A DNA stretch of 64,000 nt from Dermacentor variabilis (taxonomy: Eukaryota > Arthropoda > Arachnida > Ixodida > Ixodidae): the NCBI RefSeq assembly GCF_050947875.1, contig NC_134569.1:16947631-17011630 (forward strand), given 5' to 3'. Under the pieces are notes generated by a model. That model did no database searches and was not told where the DNA came from. It saw only the letters and a list, made by a program, of their open reading frames with translations. Positions 24,617 to 35,277 of the stretch are shown one piece after another (the stretch's first letter is position 1; each line of letters opens with the position of its first letter). The position numbers and the translations under genes are program-made.

Positions 24617-26297
24617 CCCGAGGCACTTTCGGAGGCGCTCGACGTTTCTGCTAAGACCGGGTGCGAGAGAGAAAATGTGAATATCTGATTTTGCCTAGGC
24701 ACTATACGGAGGAGAAGTTTCTTCGCTCGTGTTGTATGCGTTTGTGCCCTAGATATGCCGGCATTGCGGAGTTGGGTCGAGTTTGTTTACGCTCCGATGC
24801 TGGCTGCCCGCACGGTGAAGCAGTGGGCACGGATTTGGTGATCGCTGTGTCTGGAGGTACGTCGGACAGACTCGCGCCTGCGTCGCTGGTGCTTAGTAAT
24901 TTCGGATTAAACCTTTCTCGCCCATTACAGCGCTCTAATTAAAAAAAAAATATCACTGATTTTCCAGGGGGAGCAGTAGGGGCCGTAATAGAGGCCGGGC
25001 CTTCTCTCCTATATAGTGCAGTATCTTCGCTCTCTTGGCAGGCTTTTCGTATGCTGCTGACTTCGATTTTTCAGGAGCATTTTAAAGGGGGTCCCCTTTG
25101 CATGAAATAAGCGCACGGCGCCTTAGCAACCGCGATTGAACGCCATTGCCTGATGTCACGCCGTCATGATTATTGGCTTTGCGTCTCGCCCACGTTAGGT
25201 TCTGTTAAGCTTAGGTTTAGGTTAGCTTAGATTAGGTTAGCGTAAAAGGTGTTAGGGTCGCGCGGCGTATTCTCACAGCGGTTACGCCGTGCCGATTATT
25301 GCCTTTGCGTCTCGGCCACGTTGGGTTAGGTTAACGTTAGGTTACGTTAGGTTAGGCTACTTTAGCGTAAGAGGCGTTAGAGTGGCGCGGCGTAGTCTCA
25401 CAGCGGTAACGCCGTGCGGATTATTGTCTTTGCGGCTCGGCCACGCTAGGTTAGGTTAACGTTAGGTTACGTTAGGTTAGGCTACGTTAACGTAAAAGGC
25501 GTAAGGGTAGCGCGGCGCAGTCTCACAGCGGTAACGCCGTGCGGATTATTCTCCTTGCGGCTCGGCCACGCTAGGTTGGAATAACGTTATGTTACGTTAG
25601 GTTAGCTTAGCGTAAAATGCGTTAGGGTGGCGCGGCATATTCTCACAGCGGTTACGCCGTGAGGATTATTGTCTTTGCGTGTCGGGCACGTTTGGTTAGG
25701 TTAACTTTAGGTTAGGTTAACGTTACGTTAGGTTAGGTTAGTGTACAAGGCGTTAGGGTAGCGTGACGTATTCTGATAGCGGTTGCAGGGGCGTCAAGCG
25801 TCACCGGCGGCCTTTCAGCCACTCGCGTTCAACCGCGGTTGCTAAGGCGCTCTGCCTTCTCCATGTTCAATACATGCGGCCCGATTTATACTACGGTCCC
25901 TACTACTGTCACGGAAACATATGCGATGTTATTTTCAAGGAGCATTGCCGTAAGGCGCAAGAAACGTACGATCCGGCACGACTGACTTAGCACAAGCGCC
26001 GCAAGTGCGAGACAGTCTGTCCGACACAGCAGTAGCCAAATGGGGGGTCAGTGTCCGCTGCTTCACCTGTTTCACCGCGCCGGCAGCCGGCATCCGAGCG
26101 TAAACAAACTCGCCCCCACTCCGCAATGCCGGCACGCCTGGGCACCCAAACGCGTACAACACGCGCTAACAAACTTCTCCGTAGTGCCTAGGCGAAGTCT
26201 TATGCTGAAGGAGCAAAAGCCCCACATTTTCTCCTTGCGCACCTACTCCTTCTCGCGCATGAGCACCAACGTACGGCGCCTGCGGAAGTGCCCAGCA
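24617..26297. mobile_element. 1.68-kb imperfect inverted-repeat (foldback) element
   Basis: The reverse complement of about 25,975-26,297 aligns with 24,617-24,900: shared landmarks in order are GCACTTYCGSAGGCGC, GAGAAAATGTG, CCTAGGCACTA, GCCGGCATTGCGGAGT, GAGTTTGTTTACGCTC, GTCGGACAGACT and GTGCTTAG/GTGCTAAG. Weaker inverted similarity continues inward (AGTAGGGRCCGTARTA, then CGGGCC) toward a second, better conserved inverted repeat at 25,118-25,143 / 25,825-25,850. A minisatellite lies at the centre. No transposase is present, so if mobile it is non-autonomous. Confidence 0.75.
25118..25850. repeat. TTAGG-rich minisatellite inside 26-bp inverted repeats
   Basis: About five units of roughly 120-126 bp occur from about 25,150 to 25,790. 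The phrase CTCGGCCACG or close variants starts at 25,185, 25,311, 25,436, 25,561 and 25,681. Each unit contains multiple GTTAGG/GGTTAGGTTA telomere-like motifs and a CTCACAGCGGT(T/A)ACGCCGTG block. The array is bracketed by 26-bp arms (25,118-25,143 and 25,825-25,850) that are complementary with a single mismatch. TTAGG is the usual arthropod telomere repeat; here it is interspersed, not a simple telomeric array. Confidence 0.88.
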
Positions 26298-26885
26298 ATT
26301 GTAAACTCGCGCCCTGGCCAGCACGGACGTTTTGGAGAAAGTGTGGCGGAAGTCACGTGCCGTTTTTCGCAAAGGACCACTAGGACTGGTTCCCCAAACC
26401 TCAACGTTGCCATAGCAACCGCGCTTCTTAAGCTCTTGCGGCTACTGTTCTAGGCCTCTGAAAAGTGAGATAACTTTTTTTGGCCCGCGTTATCACTGCA
26501 AAGACAGCTTGTCTTTGGAGCGGGGTGTGTAAGTTTCAAAGTTGTGTTTAGGGTCTATGAGAGTGAGAGCCAGCCAGGCAACAGACACACTCAAGCAACC
26601 ACGGCGCGGGTCTTCGTCGTCGTCGTCTTTAACGTGCCACGGAAAAGCACAGGAGCGCATCCGCTTCACTAAAACTGTTACCCAAGTTTCGTAGGCTTTG
26701 TTCTGACGCGTGTCGGCAGCACCCACTTCCGGCGGCTCGTAGCACTGCAAGTTCAAAGCTCCCGTCTATCTGCTCCGGCGAGTTGAATGGAGGCGTAAAG
26801 GGAGACGGAACACCAACATGGCTGCAGTTCCGGCTTCAAAGACGTGACGTCAGGGCCTCTCCTCTTTTGTTTCCTTCCTCCATGT

Positions 26886-27201
26886 CTGGGCACCAAACGT
26901 CTCGGCCAATCTCGATTCTTGCTCGTGATCTCGACGCAAGGGGTTACGTGTTGGGCCGCCACTGAGCAAATGCGCTGAGCAAAGGGACTGGTGTCACGCA
27001 GCGTTCGCTTGCGAAGGCTGGCAACGTGACGTAATGCTCTCTCCCAAGGAGGAAGGAAAAATACAGGAGGAAGCATTACGTTACACAGCCAGCCTTGGCA
27101 AGCGAACGCTCCGTGAAGCCACAGTGGTGGCCCAACAGGTGACCTCTTGCGTCGAGATCATGGAGTAAGAATCGAGATTTGATTAGATGTTTGGTTCCCA
27201 G
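26886..27201. repeat. Foldback element with ~130-150-bp arms
   Basis: The left arm (26,886-27,037) and right arm (27,073-27,201) are inverted copies sharing CTGGGMACCAAAC, AATCTCGATTCTT, GATCTCGACGCAAG, TGTTGGGCC and AGCGTTCGCTTG in order, with indels. The loop is 35 nt and purine-rich. No ORF is present. The arms are about 85% alike by eye. Confidence 0.85.
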
Positions 27202-27944
27202 TAGCTATGCCAGTAGTTTTTATTCGGTGCGCGCTTGTTCAGCTGCCCTGCCGTGGCTCTGCCTGCAGAGTGGGAACATTGAATCCAACCGCGCACTTCG
27301 ACGTGTGATCACGTTTTGGGCAACCAGGTTGGCTTGAGTCGCGTTGCGGTGTGCTTCCTCCATATCATTTTCCTTCCTGCATGCTCTCTCTTATCTTTTT
27401 CCTTCCTCCATGACTATACATGTGTGCATAGATCGTGCGTCATTGCACACGTCACGTTTATGAACTATCAGCAAGCGAGCGCGTTGAGAGGCTTTGCATG
27501 TTTTGATTTGGCCTTATCGAGGCGCAGTTAGAATGCAGGCGGAGCTTGCGCTGAAAAGGAACGCGCGAAAAAAAAAAACATTTCACCAAAGGCACTATCA
27601 TACTTTGGCATTCCCACACGTAAGCAGTGTTTCTGCTGACTTTTTTTTTTATTTGCCGACACTATCGGTTCTGATTAGAACCAAGATGGTAGTGGTATTA
27701 CACACACACGCGAAAAGATACGCTAAACAGTGTTGGTGCACGTAGCAGAAAGAAGGTATAACGGCGCGTACACGGGCAACACAACGCTCACCAATAACAA
27801 TAAACTCGCACTTGGGGTAACAGAAATTAAGTACAACGCAGTTAAAACTTACTTTTCTATCGAGTTCCTGCCGTAGTTATTAGATAGAAATAAACACGGC
27901 TGGAGGGATGCGCCCACGCACGGGACTTTGCAGAGCGACACGAT

Positions 27945-28203
27945 TTCGAAACCGACAACCCGGCGTGGTTGCTCAGTGGCTATGGTGTCGGGCTGCTGAG
28001 CACGAGGTCGCGGGATCGAATCGCGGCCGCGGCGGCCGCATTTCGATGGGGGCGAAAACACCCGTGTACTTAGATTTAGGTGCACGTTAAAGAACCACAG
28101 GTGGTCGAAATTTCCGGAGTCCTCCACTACGCCATGCCTTATAATCAGAAAGTGGTTGTGGCACGTTAAACCCCATAATTTAACTTTTTTTTCGAAACCG
28201 ACA
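27945..28203 (+). mobile_element. Ruka-like tRNA-derived SINE with 13-bp target duplication
   Basis: The SINE body is 27,958-28,190, flanked by identical TTCGAAACCGACA at 27,945-27,957 and 28,191-28,203. The head shows a tRNA-like GGTTGCTCAGTGG A-box region and a GGGATCGAATCGC B box. The body carries a phrase ending AACCACAGGTGGTCG and the tail ends in T-rich sequence. The same family occurs inverted at 51,403-51,632 and as fragments at 33,505-33,622 and 54,436-54,530. The family resemblance to the published ixodid SINE Ruka is from memory. Perfect duplications mean a fairly recent insertion. Confidence 0.9.
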
Positions 28204-28489
28204 GCAAACTGCAATGATTGAACTGCAGTGGTCTACAGCAACAGTTACTTTGTGGAAAAAGGCAGCACAATCGCATCGCACAGCACTAGCGCGAGAAATC
28301 GCGAATACACAGTCGCGCATGTCCAGTAGATATACTGCAGACCAATCCATTTTTCCATTCTCCTCAGGAGTCCCACTGTGCACAGTAGCCTGGGTTTAAC
28401 GACGGCGGCACAGCTGCCTCGGCCCGCGGATCACTCAAAAAACGAGCATCGCCTCCGCGTCGCCGACTTGAGAGGAAGCTTTAGCTCGG

Positions 28490-29190
28490 GCCCAAGTCCG
28501 GCGCGGCCTATTCAAAGACGTGTAAAACGCAAAAACGTTTTTCTGAGATAACCTAGAGAACGATTTTAATGAAATTTGTTGCATTTGAGAGAGAAAGTTT
28601 AACTGTATTGACTGTCGGAAGCGAAATTTCGCTTTAGGGCCTGAATTTTTTAAAATGGAATTTCAAAAATTGGAAAGTTTAAAAAAATATAGACGCACGA
28701 AGTTTACAAATTAACAGCTCTGCGTCAAGAACATATATTGCGGTTCTGTAAGCGGCATCCATTAGATCATTCAAGGCAGACAAATCCAATATGTCAATTT
28801 ATATCTTACGTGAATTTGTTACGTTGTCTACAAGGATTCTGCAAAAGTTGTATTTTCATATTACTGAATTCCTTTTAAATTCATGCGTAACATGTCAATT
28901 TTGTCCTCTTTAGATGTACTATCAGATGCACAGAATTGTGATATCATGTTTTCCTGACTGAGTCACAGAGTTGTAAACTTGATAGTTTCGTTTTCTGAAA
29001 ATTTTAGATTTTTGTCAATTTTTAATAGAAAGTTGACGACCTAAATCAAAAATTCGAAACCAGCAGTCACTAGACTTTAAGCTTTTCCTTTAAATGCAGC
29101 AAATCTCGTCAAATTGAGTGCAGTGGTTACCGAGAAAAACGAATTCTCCTTTTACATGCATTTAGATAGGAGCTCCCGAGCTTCCCCTTA
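28490..29190. mobile_element. AT-rich element with long diverged inverted arms
   Basis: The reverse complement of about 28,980-29,185 aligns with about 28,500-28,690. Matching phrases in order are CCTAT..AAA..TGTAAAA, CGTTTTTCT, GGTAACC/GATAACC, AATGAAATTTGTTGCATTT versus GACGAGATTTGCTGCATTT, and TGACTG..GG..CGAA. The interior is AT-rich and contrasts with the GC-rich flanks. No transposase ORF is present. I interpret it as a non-autonomous foldback or MITE-like element; exact termini are uncertain. Confidence 0.65.
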
Positions 29191-31480
29191 CAACCGTCCA
29201 ACGCACCAGCCGTGCTCACGCCTGGCAAGTTGGGAGAGTGCACGCTCTGGAACGCGCGTCAAGCAGGCGCTTCCATCAGTGCACGCCCCCGCCGCGGAGG
29301 TCGGCCGCAAAAAGAAAAGGCCGCCGCGGCGGTGTGGCAGCGGCAACGCCGGCGACGCAATCGGGTCAGCGAGCCAACACCCAGCGGCTCCGGGATCCGA
29401 ATTACATGCAATAAGGCTCCCTGGGCAACGCTTTTGCAGCGCCGAGGGGAGGGAGGCGTGTAAGGGGGTCGCGGGCTCAATTCCTCGACCCCCTGCCCGT
29501 TGAGGCGGCCTCCACTTGTGTTCGCAACGAGCTCTCTCGTACTGCCCTCGCTTCGGCGCGTGCGGCCGGCTAAGCACACTCGTTGCTCGCAGCCAATGTT
29601 TGTGTGCGTGGGCAGCCGGCGTCCAAGTCGTGCGCGGAGTCGAGGAGGAGGAGGCGTACGGTACGCAAAGACGGCGCTGTCCCAGTTCACCCGACACTCG
29701 CCGCCGCTTCACTTCCTCTCGCCGCGGCCGGTGTGCCAGTGTCACGCCAAGGCCACGCGCCGAGTTTCGCACGGTGAACGCTGGGAATGCGCGTCGGTGT
29801 CGCGGAAGACGGTGTCTCCTGGGAGAAAACGTGGCGTTCGTGAAGGTGGAAACTAAGATGGGAAGAAGCGATCCTTCGGCGAGGGCATGCGGCGCCCAAT
29901 TGTTTGGAAAAAAAAGACAACGTAGATGGCACAATGAGCCAAAGACTCAGTAAAGTGTTACTGACTTGTTGTAATTAGGTTTCATATTGACAGCCGTATT
30001 GGCCATCTGTGACACAGTGATGAGAATTTTCATTGCGTCGGCGGCTCCAGTGCACGTGAGTACCATTGACCTCCCCCATGTGGATCTTTTCCTCCCTTTC
30101 TCAGTGCAGGGCAGCCAGCTGAATTTTGCCCTGGTCAACCTTCCTGCCTTTTATTCATTCGTTTCTCTCCATATCCGGCTCGTCATTGTCTCTCACGTTA
30201 TTTTGAGTATTAGAGACACTCCATAAGATGAAGCTTAATTCTGTGTGCTGAACAAAATACAACAGGGGCGCCCCGCCCTACATCGCGCACACACGTGCAT
30301 ATGCCCGGGCACCAAAACAGCACCAACGAACAAACCAGCGAAGCCAAAGCGGGAAAACTGCATGCACGATGAAAGTCGCAAAAGCATCCAGATGCCACCG
30401 GGGCGCTGAGGCCGTCCAGCTAGAGTTACTGAGTATGCTATCTTTGGTAGCATATACAGCAACTCTACGTCCAGCGACAGTCACGCGCCACTATCGTACC
30501 ACCGCCTTCACAAAGCTTTCGCTATGCAACGACTCTCTACAACGGGGCTCGGCGGAGTGGCATTTATATAGGAGTAGATAGAATCCGCGCCTGCATGTAC
30601 GAGATATATATCAGTGCAATACCCAAGGTATCACTAACAAGAGGATGAATTAGCTGCACATGAGCGATCTTAAGTAAGGCGTGATATTGATTATACTTCT
30701 GGGTCAGTGCGTGGATGTGTACCAAATAATGTTTGTTGGTTCACTGTCGCCTTCACGGACCAATGGGAGCAAGAAAGCTCGTCGAGAAGGGTGCTCTAAG
30801 GCGTTTCCTCACGGACCCCGATAACTGCCACGGTCGTTTGACAAACGCTCCAGCTAACTGCGGGGTCATTCCAGGAACCAAGACGCGCCAGCTTGAGTCA
30901 AGCGTGACAATCCCAGTGTACGAGGCTCCCCTCCTTTCTGTGTACTGATTGAACAAAGGTGCTGGAGCGAGTGTGTGAACCCTCGCCCTCAACGCGGGTC
31001 CTTCGACGACTTTGGACGATCCGATTGGACGAAAGTTGGACGGCAGTTTTCCTGACCTAGGGATCTAGGGAAGACAGAGGTTAAGCAGATGTCTTCGGCT
31101 CCTCAGTGTGTGCCTCACTTCAGTCATGCTAGACTGACGAGGTGTAACGTTCTCCACTTTTCATGTGGATATTGGAAATGTACTCCTCGTTCTCGATGAG
31201 GACACGTTCCTTCCTTCAACAACGTCCTCAGCATGCGCGAGTCGGACGAAGGCATGGGCCAGCTAGCCCTTTTTACATGACCGACCCCAACTCTTACAGC
31301 GTGCAGTACACATACGGCCACTTTGCTCTGCAGAATGCTAATTTTGATGCTATTTCTATTCATTACTTTGCTTCTTATCATGGCAGCGCAATGCCTTTGT
31401 TTGTAATAGGGAGACCAGTCAGACGCGCGCACAAGGAGCACGAGTGCTCGATATATGAAAAACAAAACAAAGAAACACGA
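29191..31480. other. GC-rich patch and unrecognised intronic sequence
   Basis: From 29.19 to 29.95 kb the DNA is GC-rich, with long overlapping ORFs on both strands (the longest about 248 codons on the minus strand). They have no motif or signal peptide and read as composition artefacts. From 29.95 to 31.48 kb I see nothing I can name. Confidence 0.4.
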
Positions 31481-31481
31481 A

Positions 31482-32076
31482 AGGGTGTTGCGACCGGGGG
31501 TCCGAAGATGTGAGATGTTCTTTCACTGTGGAGGAGTAACGGAACGTCAGGCTGAGCCTGACATCCAGGACGTTTTACACAAGTTTATATTTATGTTTTG
31601 TGCAAGAATGATGATGAATAGTGAAGGTAATATCGTAAGGTCGTTACCAAGCGTCCGTCTCCTCTTTTAACCCTCCCCTCATCGTGCTGGTGCCGTCGCC
31701 TTCCCCCAATATAGCGTCGGGAGATTGATGACATCACCCCCTCCCCCCCAACCCTCCCCTACCAATCCAGAAGTTGGTAGCACTTTTATACCGAGGAGAA
31801 CTTGGCCCAAGACACCCGCACATCCCTGTGCACCAACAAGGAAAGAGGGAATCTCAATGACTACGTCTCTGGCGCGGACGTGGTCGTTGGGGCCTGAGGT
31901 CATGTGAAGGAATGTCTCCTTGGAAATCGCCCAAACCCGTCCTGCCGGTGTTGAACTGTTTGCTATGAATCATCGCAATTAGAGAGAGCTCTGGCGAGGT
32001 CGTCGGCTCGGTCACCATTGCCGCGTTCTCCGAGAGCGACTGGTTTCGCGGGGTAAACAGCCGATCACAACAAGGG
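31482..32076. mobile_element. Probable solo LTR (587 bp) with 4-bp target duplication
   Basis: 31,486-32,072 begins TGTTGCGA and ends TCACAACA, short inverted termini of the TG...CA type. It is flanked by AGGG on both sides (31,482-31,485 and 32,073-32,076). A 4- to 5-bp duplication is typical of Ty3/Gypsy-type LTR elements. No gag or pol sequence adjoins it, and no second LTR is seen, so it fits LTR-LTR recombination. An internal TTTTATA at about 31,793 could be its promoter. The orientation shown is not established. Confidence 0.6.
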
Positions 32077-32079
32077 TCA

Positions 32080-33500
32080 CAAGTGCAGCGCTCATCCAGC
32101 CAAAACTACCTGGTAAATAAGGTGAATTGAAATTGAAATCCAGTCCACTTTTTTTCCTTATGAACGCGTCTGAATACCTCACTGGCCTCCTTCCTGTTCG
32201 TTCGCAAACACGTACAAACTCGCCCGAACCCATTGTGTTGTATTATGGCTTGAACGCAAGAGTGCTTGTGCTCAATTCCAATTGCAAGCTCGCAGAGTGC
32301 AATATAATGTTTTGAATACACAACATCCCTTGCAAATCTAATCGTGCGTATTGTGAGGAGCACTGACACTGCTTTCGAGATATGTGTTATTTAAAAATCA
32401 ATGGACACAAAACTTATTGAGTTTGTAATGAACCAATATGCACATTTTGAAAATTTCAAGTGCCACTGACACGTGTTTTGTGCTATTTCTATGTTTGTGT
32501 AGCATTTCTGACTGATATGTTTATGTTGTCTGAATATTTCCAACTGGGCCAGCGTAATGCGTATTACATTAACAAATGTTCTTGACGCGATGGATGAGAA
32601 GCACCAATTTTTTTAAGTGCATATAAATTATAAGAGAACGTCCACAGTGAAGTTCGATGACGCAACCTCTGGATTTAGTGCATATACTATATCAAGGATT
32701 TCAGGATGCAGAATGTATGATTTGCAGTGCCTTTCTTGAGAAAACCAGCACAGTTTAGTACCGAAAATAAGAACTCGTAATAGAGTATTGCGAATAAAAT
32801 AAGGTCTCCAATGGCGTAAGGGTCTTTGTGGAACTACCCGGGAGGCCGATAAATACGAAGTGCAGTTTCTCCTCACGTGCACAGCCATGCGATAGCCCCC
32901 ACTCACGAGAGCTACAACAAACCAATAAATGAAGTTGGTGGTCACGATGTAAGACCAGGAGTTGCAGGTGGAAGGTGTGTTAGGTCTTCACAAAAGGTAC
33001 CTGAAAAAATTTTCTCGTCAACCAGCGAGTAATCAGTGGTGAATAGTACGCAGTCACATCACACGAGAGAACATTCTTAACTTAACACAGCGAAGAAGTA
33101 CGATTGGCGAAGCGTCCCGCCGGTTCATATTATGGGAGCTTGCGGAATGCATAAAGAGTATTTTTTTCGACACCACCAACACACATTTCTGAACCGATGT
33201 GCACCTTAAAGAGGTTTGTTCTCAATATTATATCGTGGAACCACAAATGCTATCGAATACCACGAGTACTCCACGGCCGCCTGATCTGGGAATCCGCCTC
33301 TCTCGTCCCTGGCAATGCCGCCATGCTTTCACTTGCTCTCGTAGGCGGCTGCAAGAATTGCCACCCCAGAAGTTTTATATAACCTCCTTGCGGAAACCCT
33401 CCCTAAAACGCTGCTTTTTGTTGCTTCCGGGGGGCGGCGTCACAAGTTTAAGCTTCCGCCGTCGCGGCAGCAGCCTGAGAATTCGTCACAATGCACTCGG
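32080..33500. other. No gene recognised
   Basis: Mostly AT-rich intronic sequence with scattered short ORFs. Confidence 0.5.
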
Positions 33501-33504
33501 TGCT

Positions 33505-33622
33505 CGGTACACGAGCGTCTTTGCATACCGCCCCCCTTGAGTATGTGGCCACCGCGATCGGGAATCGAACTCTCGACCTCGTGTGCAGCAGCAGAATGCC
33601 ACAACCACAAGGCCGCAGATAG
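33505..33622 (-). mobile_element. Ruka-like SINE fragment
   Basis: On the minus strand the tRNA-like head (GAGGTCGAGAGTTCGATTCCC) and the following GCGGTGGCC block match the SINE at 27,958, followed by the degraded GACGCTCGTGTACC phrase. The 3' half is absent. No duplications are evident. Confidence 0.7.
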
Positions 33623-33766
33623 CTTGTGTACGCTCGCATACACACCGCACTGACATGCAACTGTGAGCGTCTGAGCGTGCAGAAATTTAAAACACCTGAG
33701 CCCCGAATTCAGATCAAGACCCATACAAAGAATTGGCAGAGGCTTAGCTTGGCTAAGGCTAGTGGA

Positions 33767-34090
33767 TTACGAAAGCAATATTCTGTCCACATTGTAGAGT
33801 TCCATACTGCTCATCGAACGTGTAGATGCAGTCTCGTCGCCATTTAAAGCATCCATAAGGCTTGCTGTCGAACGATCAGGTGTCGCCAAAGTCGCGTCAG
33901 CATTGAGAGCATGCATGATACTTGTAGATGCACCCAGATCAAGAGATGTTGAACGCATTCGTCTGGCTGCATAATATACACGCCGTTTAGCTAAACGTTG
34001 TTCCCGCTCTTCATCCGTTTCTTCCGCACGCCGCCGCTTCTTAGCTGCAGCACATCGTTGCAGCTTCACCTTATACACATCATCCAACAT
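33767..34090 (-). CDS. Small charged protein of a TIR element
   Basis: The 107-residue product starts MLDDVYKVKLQR. A highly charged, probably helical segment follows (KKRRRAEETDEEREQRLAKR, then RRVYYAARR at about residues 17-48). Next is a Ser/Thr/Asp-rich half with two related phrases, IMHALNADATLATPDRS and LMDALNGDETASTRS, which suggests an internal duplication. The basic region resembles a nucleic-acid-binding or bZIP-like basic segment, but no leucine heptads are evident. The frame is also open upstream of this ATG through the tandem repeats; I chose the ATG because it lies right after them. The TAA stop is at 33,767-33,769, on the terminal repeat. Function is unknown. Confidence 0.4.
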   Translation of the reverse strand: MLDDVYKVKLQRCAAAKKRRRAEETDEEREQRLAKRRVYYAARRMRSTSLDLGASTSIMHALNADATLATPDRSTASLMDALNGDETASTRSMSSMELYNVDRILLS

Positions 34091-34364
34091 ACCGTGGAGG
34101 ATTCGCTGGGACGATCGCGACGAGCCGAGTTGAGGAGGCCGTTTTTCCACAGCTGGCATGACGTCACGTACAGCGAGCGCCCCTCGCGGCAGCGGCGCGC
34201 AGCTGCAGCATGGAGGATTCGCTGGGACGATCGCGACGAGCCGAATTGGGGCCCCGCTTTTCCACAGCTGGTATGACGTCACACATAGGTAACGCTAAAG
34301 GTCAATGATGGATTCTCCGGGACGACGGCCAGGAGCGGAAACCTCGAGCAGTATTGCTTTCGCA
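33768..34364 (-). mobile_element. Compact TIR element carrying a small basic-protein ORF
   Basis: The ends are complementary over 15 bp with two mismatches (33,768-33,782 and 34,350-34,364; core CGAAAGCAATA). Reading on the minus strand from 34,364 there is a GC-rich leader, two tandem units of about 116 bp (34,094-34,325), then an ATG at 34,090 opening a 107-codon ORF whose TAA stop overlaps the far terminal repeat. The gene order fits a self-contained unit of about 600 bp. The protein is not a recognised transposase, so the element would need helper functions. Confidence 0.6.
34094..34325. repeat. Tandem 116-bp units upstream of the TIR-element ORF
   Basis: TGGAGGATTCGCTGGGACGA starts at 34,095 and again at 34,211, each followed by TCGCGACGAGCCGA and TTTCCACAGCTGG(C/T)ATGACG. 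A degenerate third start (GATGGATTCTCCGGGACGA) lies at about 34,307. Each unit contains a TGACGTCA palindrome, the canonical CRE/ATF site, and the arrangement resembles tandem promoter units. Confidence 0.8.
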
Positions 34365-34379
34365 ATAAAATTTCTTAGT

Positions 34380-35277
34380 TCTTCGTTTAATTGGTAAGGG
34401 CAGCTGCAAGCGAATAGCGACGTCAGACGCGACTGCTTCGTTGAAAAAGAAGTCTAAAGGAGGATAACTTCTCTTGGAACTCGAGCCGTTTATACTGCGA
34501 GAGGCATTTTCATAACCGGGACTTTTCGGTCATCACGTTCGCTCTTTTCGTGCTCGTTTCTTCTTCAAGCAAACATGCTTTCAGAAAGCGCGAAACGAGT
34601 CTGCCCAGTTTCTCTATATTAGCTGTGGCTGCACACAGTTCGATTTGCTTTCCGAGGAATCAAACAAGGACAAGGTAATATAAAAAAGGCACCTGCTACT
34701 GTGCCATTATTTTAACCGTCTGCTTCAGTGGATTGTGAAAGCATCACTTGGCTTCAAAGAAACGCGAGAACAGATACGGTGCCGTGGCACACGTCCCCCC
34801 GCAAATATTCCTTCGCATCGAATAGGCTTCGCTATACGGAAAACTGCGTTGACGAGAAAAAAGCAAAAGGAAGGAAAGAAGGAAACCTCAAGCGCCGGGC
34901 TATTTAATTTTCGAGCCAAAGTAGGTCAACACAGAAGGCACGCGTTTTATGAGAATTCTTCGGGATTTGTCATGGTAATTCTGTAGTGTGCGAATTGAAA
35001 AGAGCGGTACATGTTCCATTCGACTCTATGTGGTAGTGTTAGCGTAAATACGGTTACATTTTCTCGTACGATAAGGCTTCTGCCCTTTAAACAAACACCG
35101 AGAAGCGGGTAACAAAGAAACGGTGCAAAGGAAGAAGTTAGTAAGCGGCCGAAAGAGATATAGCGCACGAAATGAACACAAACGTCCCCCCACTGGCGAA
35201 ATTTTATTTTAAAAACAGGCAAGTCATGGAAATAGATGCACTGTAGCTGGGAAAGATTCTTCGATTGTTGTTCTTTT
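34380..35277. other. No gene recognised
   Basis: Intronic sequence with short ORFs only. Confidence 0.5.

Noticed and set aside
25150..25790. Regularly spaced repeats resembling a CRISPR array
   Set aside because: The whole 120-126-bp unit repeats, with no unique spacers, and the context is eukaryotic; it is a minisatellite.
27958..28060. Possible tRNA genes (also at 9,082-9,140, 24,045-24,115, 48,745-48,815, 56,425-56,490)
   Set aside because: A and B boxes are present but acceptor stems do not pair and repetitive bodies follow; these are SINE or LINE heads.
29188..29934. 248-codon minus-strand ORF in GC-rich sequence
   Set aside because: Several equally long ORFs overlap on both strands; no domain or signal peptide.
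31679..31903. Gly-rich minus-strand ORF of 74 codons
   Set aside because: It lies inside the probable solo LTR and has no recognisable motif.
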